NCBI GenBank assembly: GCA_018398765.1
Contig: JAHBMJ010005814.1
Span: 12,501-64,663, forward strand
DNA length: 52,163 nucleotides
DNA from: Chromera velia
Lineage: Eukaryota > Sar > Chromeraceae
Direction of reading: 5' to 3'
Position 1 is the first letter of the stretch. Each line of letters opens with the position of its first letter. The notes under the pieces are model-generated. The model was not told the origin of the DNA, searched no databases, and saw only the letters and a list, made by a program, of their open reading frames with translations. Both the position numbers and the translations under genes were made by a program. Below are positions 32,761 to 47,696 of this stretch, piece by piece.

Positions 32761-35700
32761 CATCTGCTCACTCGCCGAGGCCGACGTCCATGCTCGGCTC
32801 ACATGCACTTTCTTTCTTTTCTTCTCACCATCCATATTCCAACCCTACATCTGCCCGCTCGCTGGGTGGGTAAGGTAAACAATTCAATCTCAATTCCTTC
32901 TATCAGATTCTTTCATTCAAAACAAACTGATCATACGGCAGCCTAGGGTATTTCACTAAAAAAAAAATAATAATAAAAATTAATTTTATACCTCCCCTTT
33001 CAAGTATCTAAAACACTTTAGACATCTAAAAGTATGCTCAATATGTTTTTTTACCTAAAAGAACCTTCATAAACTTAAAAAAGACTTGTAGCATCATGAT
33101 TTATGATGATTATTTAAGGTTTTCATCATGTCGCCACTTAGGGTTCTAAGAGTAGTAAAAACATCGTTATGTAACCTAACACTTAACCTACCTAAACCTT
33201 ATGTAACCTGGTATAACCTGCTTCAAATCACTTCATTAACACTAGCAGATATGATTTCAAAACCATATAACTCAACTCTCTCTCCTTCAGTTTTCATTCT
33301 TTTCATCACTTTCATGCTCAATCATATCATTAAACTGACTTTCTGCGCAAGCAAGCTTGTCGTTATTCACCGTTACCCCCCCTCCCAACCAAAACTGCCG
33401 AATGCAATCAGAAAAAAACAGTAGAAAGGGGTGTGTCATCAGTTTTTGGTATTAACGTACGACAGAATAAAAGTGGTTTGAACTCTATTGTGTCATCTAA
33501 AGAAGAAACCGATTGATATGAAATGATACGAGAGGAAAATGCTCCATCATAAATTTGTTGAAATTTGACAATGTTTTTCCCCTGTGCATGACTGCCTAGC
33601 TTACCGAGACGAGGTGTCTTAATAACAGTTTTGAAGAGTCAAATCATCAGTTTTAAATTTGTTTTGAACAGTTTGAGGCTGGTTTATACTATATTAATAC
33701 TGGTATTGGCAGGTTCAAGCAGGTTTTAAAAGATGATAACATTAAAATGAAGGTTCTGTAACCTTGTGTCCGAACCTTCATTGGCAACGACCCCCAAACC
33801 TACCCTTAACCTAATATAACCTTGCCGAACCAAGGATTTTACATGTGATTATGTGTTCAAATAACTTTTTAGCAAAATTGGGCTAGGAATCTATTTAAAA
33901 AAATGTCTAAAAACTGTTTTTTTGTAAGGTTTTTTACTATAAAACCTAGTACACCTCCATCAAAGTGAAATACCCTAGACGGCAGCAACAAAATGACAAA
34001 TTGAATGACACTGAGCTTTAGGCTTGGATCGCTGAATAAGAAAATGCAGTCAACCTCTGAAATGGACGTATATGGCTTAGTACACCCTCTTACGCACACT
34101 GGCTGGCGACCCAGAGCACTCGCTTTCCAGTCGACTGTTCAGGGTACACGCTGGCCTCCAGTCCCGAAGGACCACAATGCCTCCTATCTCCAGTCCACAA
34201 CACACTCAGTATGTTGCATACGTTACCCTCTCTACACCTCTCCAGTTTATTTTCTCACCTCAGGCCCCTCGCTGCGCCAAAGCCAAAATCATACGTAGCC
34301 TGCTTATGGATGTGCAGCTCCGTGCTCTTTCACACCCTCCTGACAGTTGGAAGCAAAATTGCAGTCCTCTGCAAACAGTGCCATGGCAATGATCTGCATG
34401 GACGCCAGAGGATTCAAACACTGCGATACACGGTCGGAACAAGACAGGTACAACCACACACCGGCGAATGTGGCCGCAAACAGCCAAGTTTTCTTTTTTT
34501 TCTTTCGACGCAAAGTCGACGGTTTGACGTGAAGTCAACACACTGCTCAGAACTCCTAATCGCTAAGATGTGCTTTCAGAGTTCACAGCATACGGGACAT
34601 GGTTCAACGCGCAGTAGACACTCTCACTCTTCTGTTTACTGTGTCAGCATCATGCATGTATACTCTTGTACTCTCGCTCCCAGTCTCTCTTGTTTTTCCT
34701 TTTTCCCCCCCTTTTCTTTTTTCAGTCTTCGCCCCTGAACCCTAGACAGACAGCGGGGAAGTAAAGACATTGTCAATAGATAACACAAGACAGAGACAGG
34801 AAGAGAAGCAACATACCAATATTCGCCCTACAAACATCCCGGCCGAAGTCATCAGCCCTCAGGCAGCCGTTTCCAGGCACTGCATGAAGACATACAGCCT
34901 CTCTTTTCCCTACCCCACTATCATTCCCTGATGCAGTCACTTCTCTTCTTCATGACATTGCCTCTTCTTTTTGGTGCTTGTATCTCTTCTCTTCGGCAAT
35001 GACCTTAAAATCTTTACCTATCAGTTTCCTCACTTCTTTCTGTCCCTTTCTCTCCTTCTTTCATTCTTCTTTTCTTCTTTCTTTCCCTCCATCCTAGTAA
35101 CTACCTGGATCCCCAGGATGCATTCCTATCTGGAGAAGCAAGGCAGTCAGGATGTAGAGAAACACTGCAGGAGAACTAAGCACCCAAAGCCAACGTCACC
35201 TCAACACACACTCTCCTTCACCTCCAAGTTAAACTTCCTTTCCCTCCTCTCCTTCCCTTTTCTCTCTAAGACTTTCTTTCCCAACTGCCTTGGTCTCCGT
35301 GACCCATTCCTATCACAAATTTAAAACACAGTACAGTCAAGATGTACAAAGAAATACAGTCAGATATACCAGCCATCAGACCCATACCGACTAAGTCTTC
35401 AACACACTCTCTCTCACTTCATCACCTCCCTTCCTTCCTCCCCCCAAAATAAATTTCTCAACCTTCAACCAACAACTAAAAGAAAACAATCCAGGAGTTC
35501 ACTGACTTGGAGATGTGCAGCAGCCACGGTGCCTCCATGGCACTACTGAGCGTTTGGAAACACGGCATACCTGGTTGTGAGCAAAAACAAAGACCATATA
35601 CCTCTAGTCACTACAACCAAACCTCCACTCCACAAGATGCTCTTCCTCCTTCCATCCTATAAACTTCTCACAGAACAAAGGCAGCCAAGAGCATCTTCTG

Positions 35701-36388
35701 TATCACCTGGGCGCATTCCTTGAAGGCCTGGATACCTCGTGCTTCATTGCAGCACAATCAGCAGAGACGGCAGTCAGTCAGTCAGTTCAGTCAATCAGAC
35801 TGAATGGTCTCCTTCCTCAAGTTTGTCCTTCTGGACCCTCATCCCCAGCGGGCCAACAACCTTAAGTTCCAAGAACTCCCTCAAGATAAAGAGAACAGAA
35901 AGAAACACCGCGCTCCATTACATCTGGAAGAGAGTTTCAAATCTGCTACAAATATCGATTTGAGAACAAACAAATCTCTTTTCTTTTAACGAGTTTTTCC
36001 ACTGACGAGCTGGCACTGCACTCTTGTCAGTACAGACCTTGCGTACAGTGGTGAGAATTCTCTGTCCAGTCTGACTGTTCATCAATACTATAAAGTTTAT
36101 GATCCATACCACATCTGCCTCCCTGTGTTGCTAAACGCTCTGCTAACCAAACTGTAAGCTGTATGCATACTGGGCTAAGTAATCATGAGGCTAGCAGTAT
36201 GGTGGGCTTGACAGAGATATTCTTGATCAGCCATTCATAGAGGGAGTTCCATCTTAGAGTTCTGACAACAACCACTCATGCCAATTATCCAGCTTTTACT
36301 GCCTTTCAGGCTCTCTCTTGTTTGGCTACAGAACGCATGCTTCACTGTAAGTATTATTTAGTGTACAGACGCACGCGCTTATCGATCC
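32761..36388. other. Long stretch without a recognised gene
   Basis: 32.9-34.0 kb is AT-rich with AACCT-type strings. 34.0-36.3 kb has more balanced composition, with many CTTTCC and CTCTCTTC tracts and frames up to about 175 codons. I recognise no domain and see no coherent exon chain. It lies between the two copies of the 80-bp repeat and could be the inside of a degraded element, but no LTR or inverted ends were found. Confidence 0.4.
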
Positions 36389-36468
36389 CGCGCCCTACTC
36401 CGTGCAAGTAGCCCGTCGAGCGACTAAGTACCATGACAGCCTCGTGGTGGCGCCACGTACAGGCCCTA
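36389..36468 (+). repeat. 80-bp dispersed repeat, copy 2
   Basis: Same orientation as copy 1. Contains the palindrome GTGGTGGCGCCAC, which copy 1 does not preserve. Followed near 36520-36575 by a doubled GGGGCCACCCATCTGATGCA. Confidence 0.75.
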
Positions 36469-36683
36469 TAAAACCTTTCTGACGCACACATAGCGCAAAT
36501 TCAGCCTTTCGGATCACTTTTCGGGGCCACCCATCTGATGCACTTTTTTCAAAAATTGGGGCCACCCATCTGATGCACGTATGCATGGCGACGCGGGTTC
36601 ACGCTTTTCTAGACCATTTGGGGCAGGACCTTTCTGAGGCCTTTTTTTTTATGAAAGCTGCATGTATGCATGGGCTCAGGGGA

Positions 36684-36730
36684 TGATTGAGGGTTTTATC
36701 ATGCATGCCCTAGATGCATGCCGCGTCCCC
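36684..36730 (+). repeat. Recurrent TGATTGAGG...GCATGCCGCGTCCCC motif, copy 2
   Basis: TGATTGAGGGTTTTATCATG, then CATGCCCTAGATGCATGCCG and CGTCCCC. Same motif as at 21.6 kb but with an 11-base insertion holding a second GCATGC. No target duplication is seen. Confidence 0.55.
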
Positions 36731-36792
36731 ATATATGAGTCTCAGAGGCGGGTCTAACCTAGTTTGTCGATTTGTTCCCTCCTAAAACTAGC

Positions 36793-37079
36793 TGTTATAG
36801 GTAGTACTACAAACGAATAACGAGGCTTATAAACTTAAGACAGAGAAATCTGCCAGTTCAGTCTTGGTCTGCTCACTTTGTGCATTGAAGACTTACACAA
36901 CAATCTGGCTGTGATGTTATCAAACAACACTGCTACATAACAGCATGCAGCCTTTCCAATTTTAGTGGTAGCTAGGCATAGGGCGGTCCTATAACTGAGC
37001 CTTGAGGCCGGGCCGCGCGCACTACGTGCTATCCACGAAAAGTGCGTCTACGCTGCCACTACTTCATACAAGTGCTACA
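36793..37079 (-). repeat. 3' LTR of the chromovirus
   Basis: 287 bases. On the plus strand it begins TGTTATAGGTAGTACTACAA and ends AAGTGCTACA. It shares about 270 aligned bases with 43344-43615. Confidence 0.88.
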
Positions 37080-37639
37080 AATGCCCGCCCCCAAGAGACG
37101 TGTGCCCACACACATTCATTAAAGTGGATACCTCTCTTTGAAGGCCCTGTCAAGTCGGTCATTCACCTCATCTTAATCAGTCAGTCTGACTCGATCCAGG
37201 GACTTCGACAAAAGAGCGAAAAGAGAGATGCCATTCAATTAACCGATCGATTGCGAACACATCAATGGACACAATGTTCGATCAATTCATGTGCAACGAA
37301 AGCATGATACATGGAGATACTAGCATACCACGTGCGTGCTTTCTTTACAGTCTGAACTTGAATGCACTTCTTTTCAATCTGCTCCGTCTTGCTCTTCTTA
37401 TTTTTCTCCCCATCTCTCCATTTTCCCCTCATGGACTCACGTATGCATTGCGCACCACACGCAGAGAATCAGACGAAGGGAAGAAAGAAAAGGAAAGAAG
37501 ATGAAAAACATTCAGAGCAAAGGACGTCACACAGTGTGTTATCTGCTCAACACATACAAAACGCTTTTCTTTTTCTTTCCTCCTTCTACCCCTTTTCAAA
37601 CACAGACTGTCACGTCCTTGCTTGCTTCTTCTTGAAGTC

Positions 37640-38032
37640 CTAGATAGCAGCTTGTGCCCTCTTGAGATTTGCTGCCGGCTCCCAAGACGTGTTCTCCACT
37701 ATATCTCCTCTCCAGTACACCAAGTAGTAAACCTGTCGCCCCTCTCTTTTCTTGTCGATCACCTTTTCCACTTTATACTCCTTCTTCTCAAAACCTGGCA
37801 AATATATAGATGACGGGCTCCGCTCTCCCTTCTTGAACTCATATCGCTTCAAGAAGGAGACGTGTAGGACTGGATGCCTTCGAATTCCTTTGGGAAAGAC
37901 GAGCTTATATACTACTTCTCCCACTCTGCGCTCAATCTTGAACGGTCCATAAAACACGGCCGCCAACTTTCTCTTCTCCCCTCCTGGAAGTTTTTCCCCC
38001 TGGAAAAATTTCCAGTGCACAAGCAGTGACAA
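37640..38032 (-). pseudogene. Chromodomain and end of the chromovirus integrase
   Basis: An open frame of 130 codons. It starts with the usual pre-chromodomain motif (GPFKIERRVGEVVYKL, HPVLHVSFLKRY) and ends in a clear chromodomain: EYKVEKVIDKK, YYLVYWRG, NTSWEPAANL. Aromatic-cage positions Tyr, Trp and Trp are present. It lies in a different frame from the integrase core upstream (38319-39191), so the polyprotein is broken. Confidence 0.85.
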
Positions 38033-38318
38033 GCACCCAATCTCTTTTCTTAAAGATTTCTTCTCTCCTCTTCAAATTCGCAAGTCGGTCCGCTCTCTCT
38101 CTGGCTTGATTCAGTCGGTCCTTCACCTCTTGAAGGATCGCTGTCCTATCCTTCCACGTGTTATTTGCCTGCTTTGATGCATGACGGGGATTCAGGAGAG
38201 CCAGGAAAGTTTGAGGCTGTCTGTGGCCACCCCCACAGGCTACTTAATAAGGAGCACGACCAAGCGAAGGGTGCACGCTCGTTCTATAGGCAAACTGCAT
38301 CTCCTTCAGATGTTCCAC

Positions 38319-39191
38319 TTAGTCCTCCTGATAATCCACTACAAAACACTGAAACATCTGCTCAATCGTTCTATTGTCTCTCTCCATTTGGCCATCTGTC
38401 TGTGGGTATGCAGAGGTAGAAAAAAGAAGCTTCGTATCTGTGAGTAAGTGGAGTGTCTGCCAGAAAGCAGAAAGAAAATACGAGTCTTGATCAGAGACGA
38501 TTGACTTCGGAAGTCCGTGCTCATATACCACTTCATCATAGAACAGCTTCGCTGTCTCCACTGCACCTGCTTCTTTCCTGGTGGGCAAGAACCACACGTA
38601 CTTGCTGAGTCGACAAACAACTGTCAGGATAGCATCCACTGTTATCCCTCTGAAGTCTATTGGAGGAAGAGTAGTGATCCAATCCATCGACAAGTCGTCA
38701 AACATATCGTCTGGAACCGGGAAAGGTTGCAGAAGACCAGCAGGCTTCTGATTTGAATGCTTGCTCCGCTGACAGGAGTCGCATAACCTCATATACTTCT
38801 GAACAGAAGCCAGCATGTGCGGCCAAAAGAACCTCTCAATCCACGTCTCAATCAGTCGAGCATATGTTTTGTTGACCCCCAAATACCCACACAGTCGGCC
38901 GTCATGATGCTCACGAATTATCTTCCTCTGGAGCTCTTTTGTTGGAATCACGAGACGCTCACCCCAGTACAGAAGTCCATCCCGCAAACTGAAGTGTGCA
39001 AGTCGCATGCGAAGGTGTGGTGCAGGAGGGCGGGAGGGTCTCGGGTCCAACAAAAAGGGCAGGACCTCCGAAAAGAAAGAATCCTGAGCATACGCTAACC
39101 TGATCTGCGATAAAATTTCTTTATCTGGTCTCACTTCCATCATCATTCTGACTACTTCTCCTTCACTTTCTTTTTCTGTCTCAGACCTCAC
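38319..39191 (-). pseudogene. Chromovirus integrase, zinc-binding and catalytic core
   Basis: 290 open codons. The zinc-binding region has REHHDG, GYLGVNKTY and CDSCQRSK; the second His of HHCC, normally in a GH pair, is Tyr here. The core has catalytic Asp in LSMDWITTLPP, Asp in SIVSDQDSYF and Glu in TDGQMERDNRT, 35 residues after the second Asp, the canonical DD35E. It keeps an open frame over most of its length but is out of frame with its neighbours. Confidence 0.88.
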
Positions 39192-39194
39192 AGG

Positions 39195-39413
39195 TTATCG
39201 AGAGAAAGCATCAGCCACGACATTTTTCGTACCTGGAAGATAGCGAGGTATGATGCCAAGACCGTCGAGAAAAAGAATCCATCTCCTCAATCGGTTAGGT
39301 GCACCCACCAACACTGTTCCTGAGTTGATTGTCTTCAGGCTCTTATGGTCTGACCAAACCTTGGTAGTATGACTGATGTAAGCGTGAAATGCCTTTACAC
39401 TAAAGACCACCAC
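39195..39413 (-). pseudogene. Chromovirus RNase H fragment
   Basis: Contains TTKVWSDHKSLKTIN and LPGTKNVVADAFSR, the two signature ends of gypsy RNase H. It sits directly before the integrase, as expected. Confidence 0.8.
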
Positions 39414-39709
39414 CAGAAGCTCCTTCTCTTGGATCAGGTACTAGTTAAGCTCAGCAGCTGTAAGCTTCCGAGAAGTAAGGAAGACAACGCACAGTCCCAC
39501 TGCTCTCGGATCTTCCTGCATCAAAACAGCTGCCAAAGTTGTTCCCGTAGCATCTGTGAACAACTCAAAAGGACGAAGAGGATCAGGCACGTAGAGGGTA
39601 ATCACGTCAGCCACCCTCTTTTTCAGCAGAATAAACAGTTAAACGCTGTCTGCTGAGGATCCGTCCACTCAAACTGAATGTCATTTTTCAGTAAAGTGAT
39701 GAAAAAAGC

Positions 39710-40460
39710 CTAGAGAGGAGCCGAAATCGCACTATATCCAAAAATAAAGCATCGGAACCAGTTGCAGAGCCCAAGAAATACTCTCAACTCATGCTTGTCT
39801 TGAGGTACAGACCACTTCTGCACTTTGTCTGTTTTCTCCTTCTCCGGCCTCACTCCGTTCTGCGAGATCTCATACCCAATATACACCGTCTGCGGCACAA
39901 AAAATTCGCACTTCACAATCTTTGCGTAGTATTTGTGTTTCCTTAAGTAAGAGAGAATGTCAGTCAGGTCTCTCTCGTGTTCCTTCTCATTGCGCAAGTA
40001 GACCAAAACGTCGTCGATCCAAGTGAAAGCGCACCTGTCAAACAATGGATAAAGAATAACCTACACTGCCTGCTGGCTTGTCGACGGAGCATTGCACATC
40101 CCGAAGCTCATCACAAGCCACTCAAAGTTTCCATACCGAGTGGTAAAGGCAGTCTTTGGAATGTCTGCCTCTCGCACTCGAATCTAATGAAAGAATTATC
40201 GAAAGTCGAGTTAAGAGAAGATACGTGCTCCATAAATTCGATCAAGCAGCTCTTCTGCAAACGGCAATGCATGCTTATCTTTGATTGTCAGAGAGTTCAG
40301 GGCTCTATAGTCAATGCACATTCGTAGACTCTGAGTCCCGTCTCTCTTGGCAACAAAAAAAGCAGGAGCAACATACGGAGAAACGGAGGGTCGAATGAAT
40401 CCTTTCTTAAGATATTATTAGTCATCCAGCTGTCTCCTCATTTCATCTAACTCTCCATAA
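39710..40460 (-). pseudogene. Chromovirus reverse transcriptase, broken
   Basis: Fragments in successive frames: [17 protein letters not shown] and MCIDYRALN around 40270-40400, [13 protein letters not shown] near 40130-40160, and FTWIDDVLVYLRNEKEHERD (catalytic Asp-Asp with Tyr replaced) near 39960-40030. Stops fall inside, for example around 40205-40220. The N-terminal part (VEFTINLKPGHAPPARPP) lies at the end of the frame at 40462-40908. Confidence 0.82.
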
Positions 40461-40461
40461 C

Positions 40462-41478
40462 TCAGACGATAGAGACCGGTGGGCGGGCGGGTGGAGCATG
40501 CCCCGGCTTAAGATTTATTGTGAATTCAACGGACCTTTTAGGAGGCAGCTCCGGGATTTCGTTTGGGAAGACATCCTTGAATTGCAAAAGTACTTGCCTT
40601 GTTGCAGGGTGTAGAGATGGATCCTTCATCACCTTCTTATACGCCCTGTAGTTGTTCTCCTCAGCTGCGATCTGAAAATTCACACCCTCTGGAACTGATT
40701 CGATAGGGGCCTGAAAAAAAGCTTCATTTGGGTCCCTGCAAGCCATAAAGAGGGAGTGATAATTCTCAAACGCACTTCCAATCAAACGCTCTTCCAACTC
40801 ATCAAAATCTGTCTCCTGTTGCTCCTCAAGGAAAAGACACTGCTCTTCAGAGAAAACACACGGATCGGAGGGAAGGAGACGAGGCGCAAGCCTGAAGATG
40901 TGCACCATGATACCTCCTCAAATTGCTCGATCAGCTCCCCTGGTAAAAATGGGAGGAGGCACAAACCCACCGTATGGATCTCCCCCCCCAGTCCCCCAAA
41001 GTGTAAGCAATTGACCTCTGTGGGGGAAAGTCACACTTTTCTCTTTCCAGTCGATCTGAGGGTTGTGGGCCTCCAACCATTTCATGCTAAAGAAGATATC
41101 GTATTCGTTATCAAGCTCAGCGAGGGTGAACTTCATCTCCTCCTCGTAACCCTGAATGCTCAGCTTGAGTGGAGCTGTACACTCTGTCACCTGACAGAAC
41201 GCTTCCTTTCTATCCACCTTTACTGCTCCTTTGCACCCTCTTGGATGCTTCAAGGGCCTGACCGGGAAGTGCCGGATGTGGCAGAAGTCTGAAGAGATGA
41301 AGAGTTCATGTGTTCCGCTGTCCAGTAAAACTCTCACCAACGTCCCCTCCAAAATCCCCTGAAACCGAATCATTCTCGGCCGAGGCGCTTGAACTTTATC
41401 GACGGCCCTGACAGTAGTGACTGCATATGGTGCGTCGAGATCCTCTCCTTCAACCATCTGCAGTGAGGGATGACGCAT
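40462..41478 (-). pseudogene. Chromovirus protease and start of reverse transcriptase
   Basis: Two open frames. 40918-41478 holds the retropepsin motif VRVLLDSGTHELFI with the catalytic Asp-Ser-Gly intact, and FFSMKWLEAHNPQIDWKEKS, typical of gypsy protease ends. 40462-40908 holds the linker and the first reverse transcriptase residues (VFPNEIPELPPKRS). They are in different frames. Confidence 0.82.
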
Positions 41479-41926
41479 GCTGGGGGCGAATGGGGTGCTT
41501 TTTGCCCCCTTTTCTGCATAGGAGACTGGCGCTTTTCCATAAAAAACTTGTTCTCATAATTAGTAAGGAGTTAGAAGCTGAAACTTTGTGTAAGAAGACG
41601 TTGTAATGGTAAAAAAAGAACTATGGAACAATTTTTTTATATCATTTCTAGAAACATAGGCTGCCATACAAATTTTGTGAGTTTTATACCGTTTTTCTTC
41701 TTGTTGAAAACCGTTAAAAAATGGCCAAAAACTCACAAAATTTGTATGGCAACCTATGTTTCTAGAAATAATATAAAAAATCTGTTTTATAGTTCTTTTT
41801 CTATCATTACAACGTCTTTTTACCCAAAGTTTCAGTTTCTAACTCCTTACCAATTATGAGAACGAGTTTTTTGCGGAAATGCGCCGCTTTAGGGAGGTAA
41901 AAAGTATCCCACTCGCCCCCAGCATG
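41475..41926. mobile_element. Foldback (long inverted-repeat) element inside the chromovirus
   Basis: About 450 bases that are nearly all inverted repeat. The left arm starts GCATGCTGGGGGCGAATGGG, the right arm ends in the complement of GCATGCTGGGGGCGAGTGGG, and the arms stay complementary for about 210 bases each (AAAAACTTGTTCTCATAATT; AAGGAGTTAGAAGCTGAAAC; TTTCTAGAAACATAGGCTGC). The centre has a short unpaired loop near 41690-41705. The target duplication is CATG, GCATG or GCATGC; the palindromic end hides which. It splits the gag/protease region, so it came after the chromovirus. Confidence 0.88.
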
Positions 41927-42244
41927 CGGATTCGGAGGAAAGGGCATATTGTACACAGGAGCATTCTTATAGCTGCCGTTATCAGGGTAAATGAAGGAAG
42001 CATGCTGTCTACCTCCTCTGCCTCCTGATGGTGGAGCAGAACGAAAACCCTGTGACTACATCTGCGGTCGACCACCACTTGTACAACCCTGTAGCCACCA
42101 CATCATACCCTGATTCCCCCCAAATCCCCGCTGCTGACCTGTATATGGGTATGCTCCTTGCATGGGTGGGCTCTATAATGGACCCCAATTAGCCAAAAAC
42201 GACTCACGGGGAGGGAATGAACCAGGAGAGCCACTCCTCCCTCT

Positions 42245-43257
42245 GTTTACAGGATTTTTGAAACAGCAGTCGGCTCTGTATCCAGTCTTCCTGCAAACAA
42301 AACATCTTTTTCATCAGTGTTCCTAGATTCAGAACAGATGGGATGAACCGGAACCTTTTGACAGACTAGGCTAGATCCGCCCCTCATACACGGGGACGCG
42401 GCATGCATAACAAAAACCTCAATCAACTTTTTCATCTAAAAGACGTCTCCTCTCTGCTGGAGAGATATTGTATAGACGACAGACATCAGTCATCTCAACA
42501 TCTTCTCCGTTTCCTTCACCCTTACCTTTCTTTTTGTGTAGGTTGGGGTGGGACTCTCCCTTATGAATCACTCCATCTTCTTCCATTCCTTTAGCCAGAT
42601 AAGTGGCTTTTATCGCTTCTTGCAACGTCTTTGGCTTCGCTTTACTGACCTCCTGCTGGATTTTCATGGGTAAAGACTTCTTGTAGTAAAACAACAACTT
42701 CACAGTCGTTGTCTCCGTCAGCTGTGCCGCAGCGTGCAGGAAATCATCGGAGTAAGTCTCAATGTCTTTCGAAGGAGAAAACTTCACTGCATACAGTTCC
42801 TTCCTAAAAATTTCCTGCTCCTTCGGGTTTATGAACTTTTTCCTCAGTATCACAAACAAATCGTTGAGCGTGTTGACGACAATCCCCTGTTTCTCTTCTA
42901 AATCCTCAATGTAGTTCTGCTTGACGTCATTGAGATAGTTGATCGCCAGATCTAACTGCCTCTCCACAGGCATTCCAGTCAACCTGAAGTACCTCTTCAC
43001 GGTAGACTTCACCTTGCGAATCCACGAGATAAGTGCTTGCACTTACTATCGAAGACGTTGAGCTTGTTCACGGTGGCGGCTCGAGGAAGAGGGACTCCAA
43101 CTTTACCACCTGGCATAAGGTTCTCTGAAGGACGAGGGCAATCCTCCATTGGACCATCCTGTGGTGCAGAGGAAGGGGCACTCCTCTGCTTTACAAACGC
43201 TGACAGGCTGTATACTTCTTGCTTGAGTATGTCTAACCTTTGGAGTGGGTCAGACAT
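42245..43257 (-). pseudogene. Chromovirus gag remains
   Basis: The first frame starts at the ATG at 43257 (MSDPLQRLDILKQEVYSLSA), directly after the LTR and primer-binding region. It shifts near 43010-43040 into a frame running to 42419 that carries the retrotransposon gag core (RQLDLAINYLND, LFVILRKKFINPKEQEIFRK, DIETYSDDFLHAAAQLT). A zinc-knuckle-like CFVCRKTGYRADCC follows near 42260-42310; the His of CCHC is Tyr. Confidence 0.8.
42392..42425 (-). repeat. Recurrent TGATTGAGG...GCATGCCGCGTCCCC motif, copy 3
   Basis: Lies at the end of the longest gag frame and supplies its TGA. A 10-base direct repeat CTTTTTCATC stands at 42306-42315 and 42427-42436, bracketing 111 bases that include the motif. 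This suggests a small insertion in gag. Confidence 0.5.
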
Positions 43258-43315
43258 GACTGTTGTTCTGACTGAACAATACGTTGATTTTGATAGAAAC
43301 TCTGTACGTGGCCAT

Positions 43316-43343
43316 TGGTCTCAACCACGCTTCTGCTACCTAT
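43316..43343 (-). other. Primer-binding region of the chromovirus
   Basis: On the minus strand the LTR end is followed by GGTAGCAGAAGCGTGG, close to the complement of an initiator tRNA 3' end (TGGTAGCAGAG...). Compared with the other LTR about a dozen bases of the LTR end are missing here, so the junction is damaged. Confidence 0.6.
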
Positions 43344-43615
43344 TACAAACGAATAACGAGACTCATAAACTTAAGACAGAGAAATTTGCCAGTTCAGTCT
43401 TAGTCTGTTCACTTCATGCATTGAAGACTCACATAATAATCTGGCTGTGATATCACCAAACAACACTGCTACATGATAGCATGCAGCCTTTCCAATTTTA
43501 GTGGTAGCTAGGTATAGGGCACTCCCATAACTAAGCCTTGAAGCCGGGCCGCGCGCACTACGTGCTATCCACGAAAAGTACGTCCACGCCGCCACTACTT
43601 CATACAAGTGCTACA
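43344..43615 (-). repeat. 5' LTR of the chromovirus
   Basis: Shares TACAAACGAATAACGAG through CATACAAGTGCTACA with the 3' LTR, with frequent C/T and A/G differences. Flanked on the outer side by CTAGC (43616-43620). Confidence 0.88.
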
Positions 43616-43620
43616 CTAGC

Positions 43621-44212
43621 AGCGACGAAAATAGTGTGACTTCGATTACTTTGATACAGCTGATTAATCGTGGCTTCACACCAGGTTGGACAATCAAAAG
43701 AGAGAGAAAAGAGACAGAGGGGATGCAGGGCAAAACCTTTGAGACACTTCAGTTCTTTTATTAAAAAAAGGCTACCCTTTTAATCAGAAAGACCTTAATT
43801 GTGCAGAGGTGCATCCCGCACGTCTTCCATCCCTTCAAAGAACTCCTGCTTTAAACATCTCATCAAAACTCTTTCTTGGGGATTGTTTGGTAAGTGCCCC
43901 CCGCTTCGCTTTCCGGGGCCATGTGAAAGTGAGCCGGCCTATTTGGTCGGACCCGCGGCGGCCGGGCCGCGAACTTCGCGAGAATTAAGAGAAAATTCGA
44001 AACACTTAATTCGAAATTTCGCGGTCTCATGCAACCGTCTCCCTTTTGAAGGTTCATTCAGTTTCTCTTGCCGGCCAGACTCGAGTCGACGTCAGGTCCT
44101 TCCCTAGCTGCGTTCCATTTCTGTTCGAGCTTGTCTTTTAGGTATCTGTTTAGGTGGTTCTTGCGTCTGGGTTGAGAAGAACAGCCTGTCCGACTTTGCT
44201 AACCGATCGACG
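43621..44212. promoter_or_regulatory. Upstream region of the RING/MATH gene
   Basis: About 600 bases between the chromovirus and the start codon at 44213. It contains a GC-rich block (CGCGGCGGCCGGGCCGCG, near 43950-43970) and an imperfect inverted repeat of TTCGAAT/AATTAAG elements. The promoter should lie here; no core motif is recognised. The GC-rich block resembles a GC-rich block in the chromovirus LTR. Confidence 0.4.

Positions 44213-47696
<3,484 letters not shown>

Larger units (their letters stand above)
36793..43615 (-). mobile_element. Ty3/gypsy chromovirus, full-length but decayed
   Basis: Minus-strand element of 6.8 kb. The LTRs (36793-37079 and about 43344-43615) share long identical stretches. 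The outer ends read TGTAGCAC...TATAACA on the coding strand, and CTAGC flanks the element on both sides (36788-36792, 43616-43620), a perfect 5-base duplication. Remains of gag, protease, reverse transcriptase, RNase H, integrase and a C-terminal chromodomain follow in that order, which defines a chromovirus. Chromodomains of this clade bind modified histones and steer integration. Frameshifts and stops break every junction, so the element is dead. A foldback element (41475-41926) is inserted in it. Confidence 0.92.

Noticed and set aside
34211-34738. 175-codon plus-strand frame in the long gene-free region
   Set aside because: No domain, Ser/Phe-rich ending over pyrimidine tracts, and overlapping frames on the other strand of similar length.
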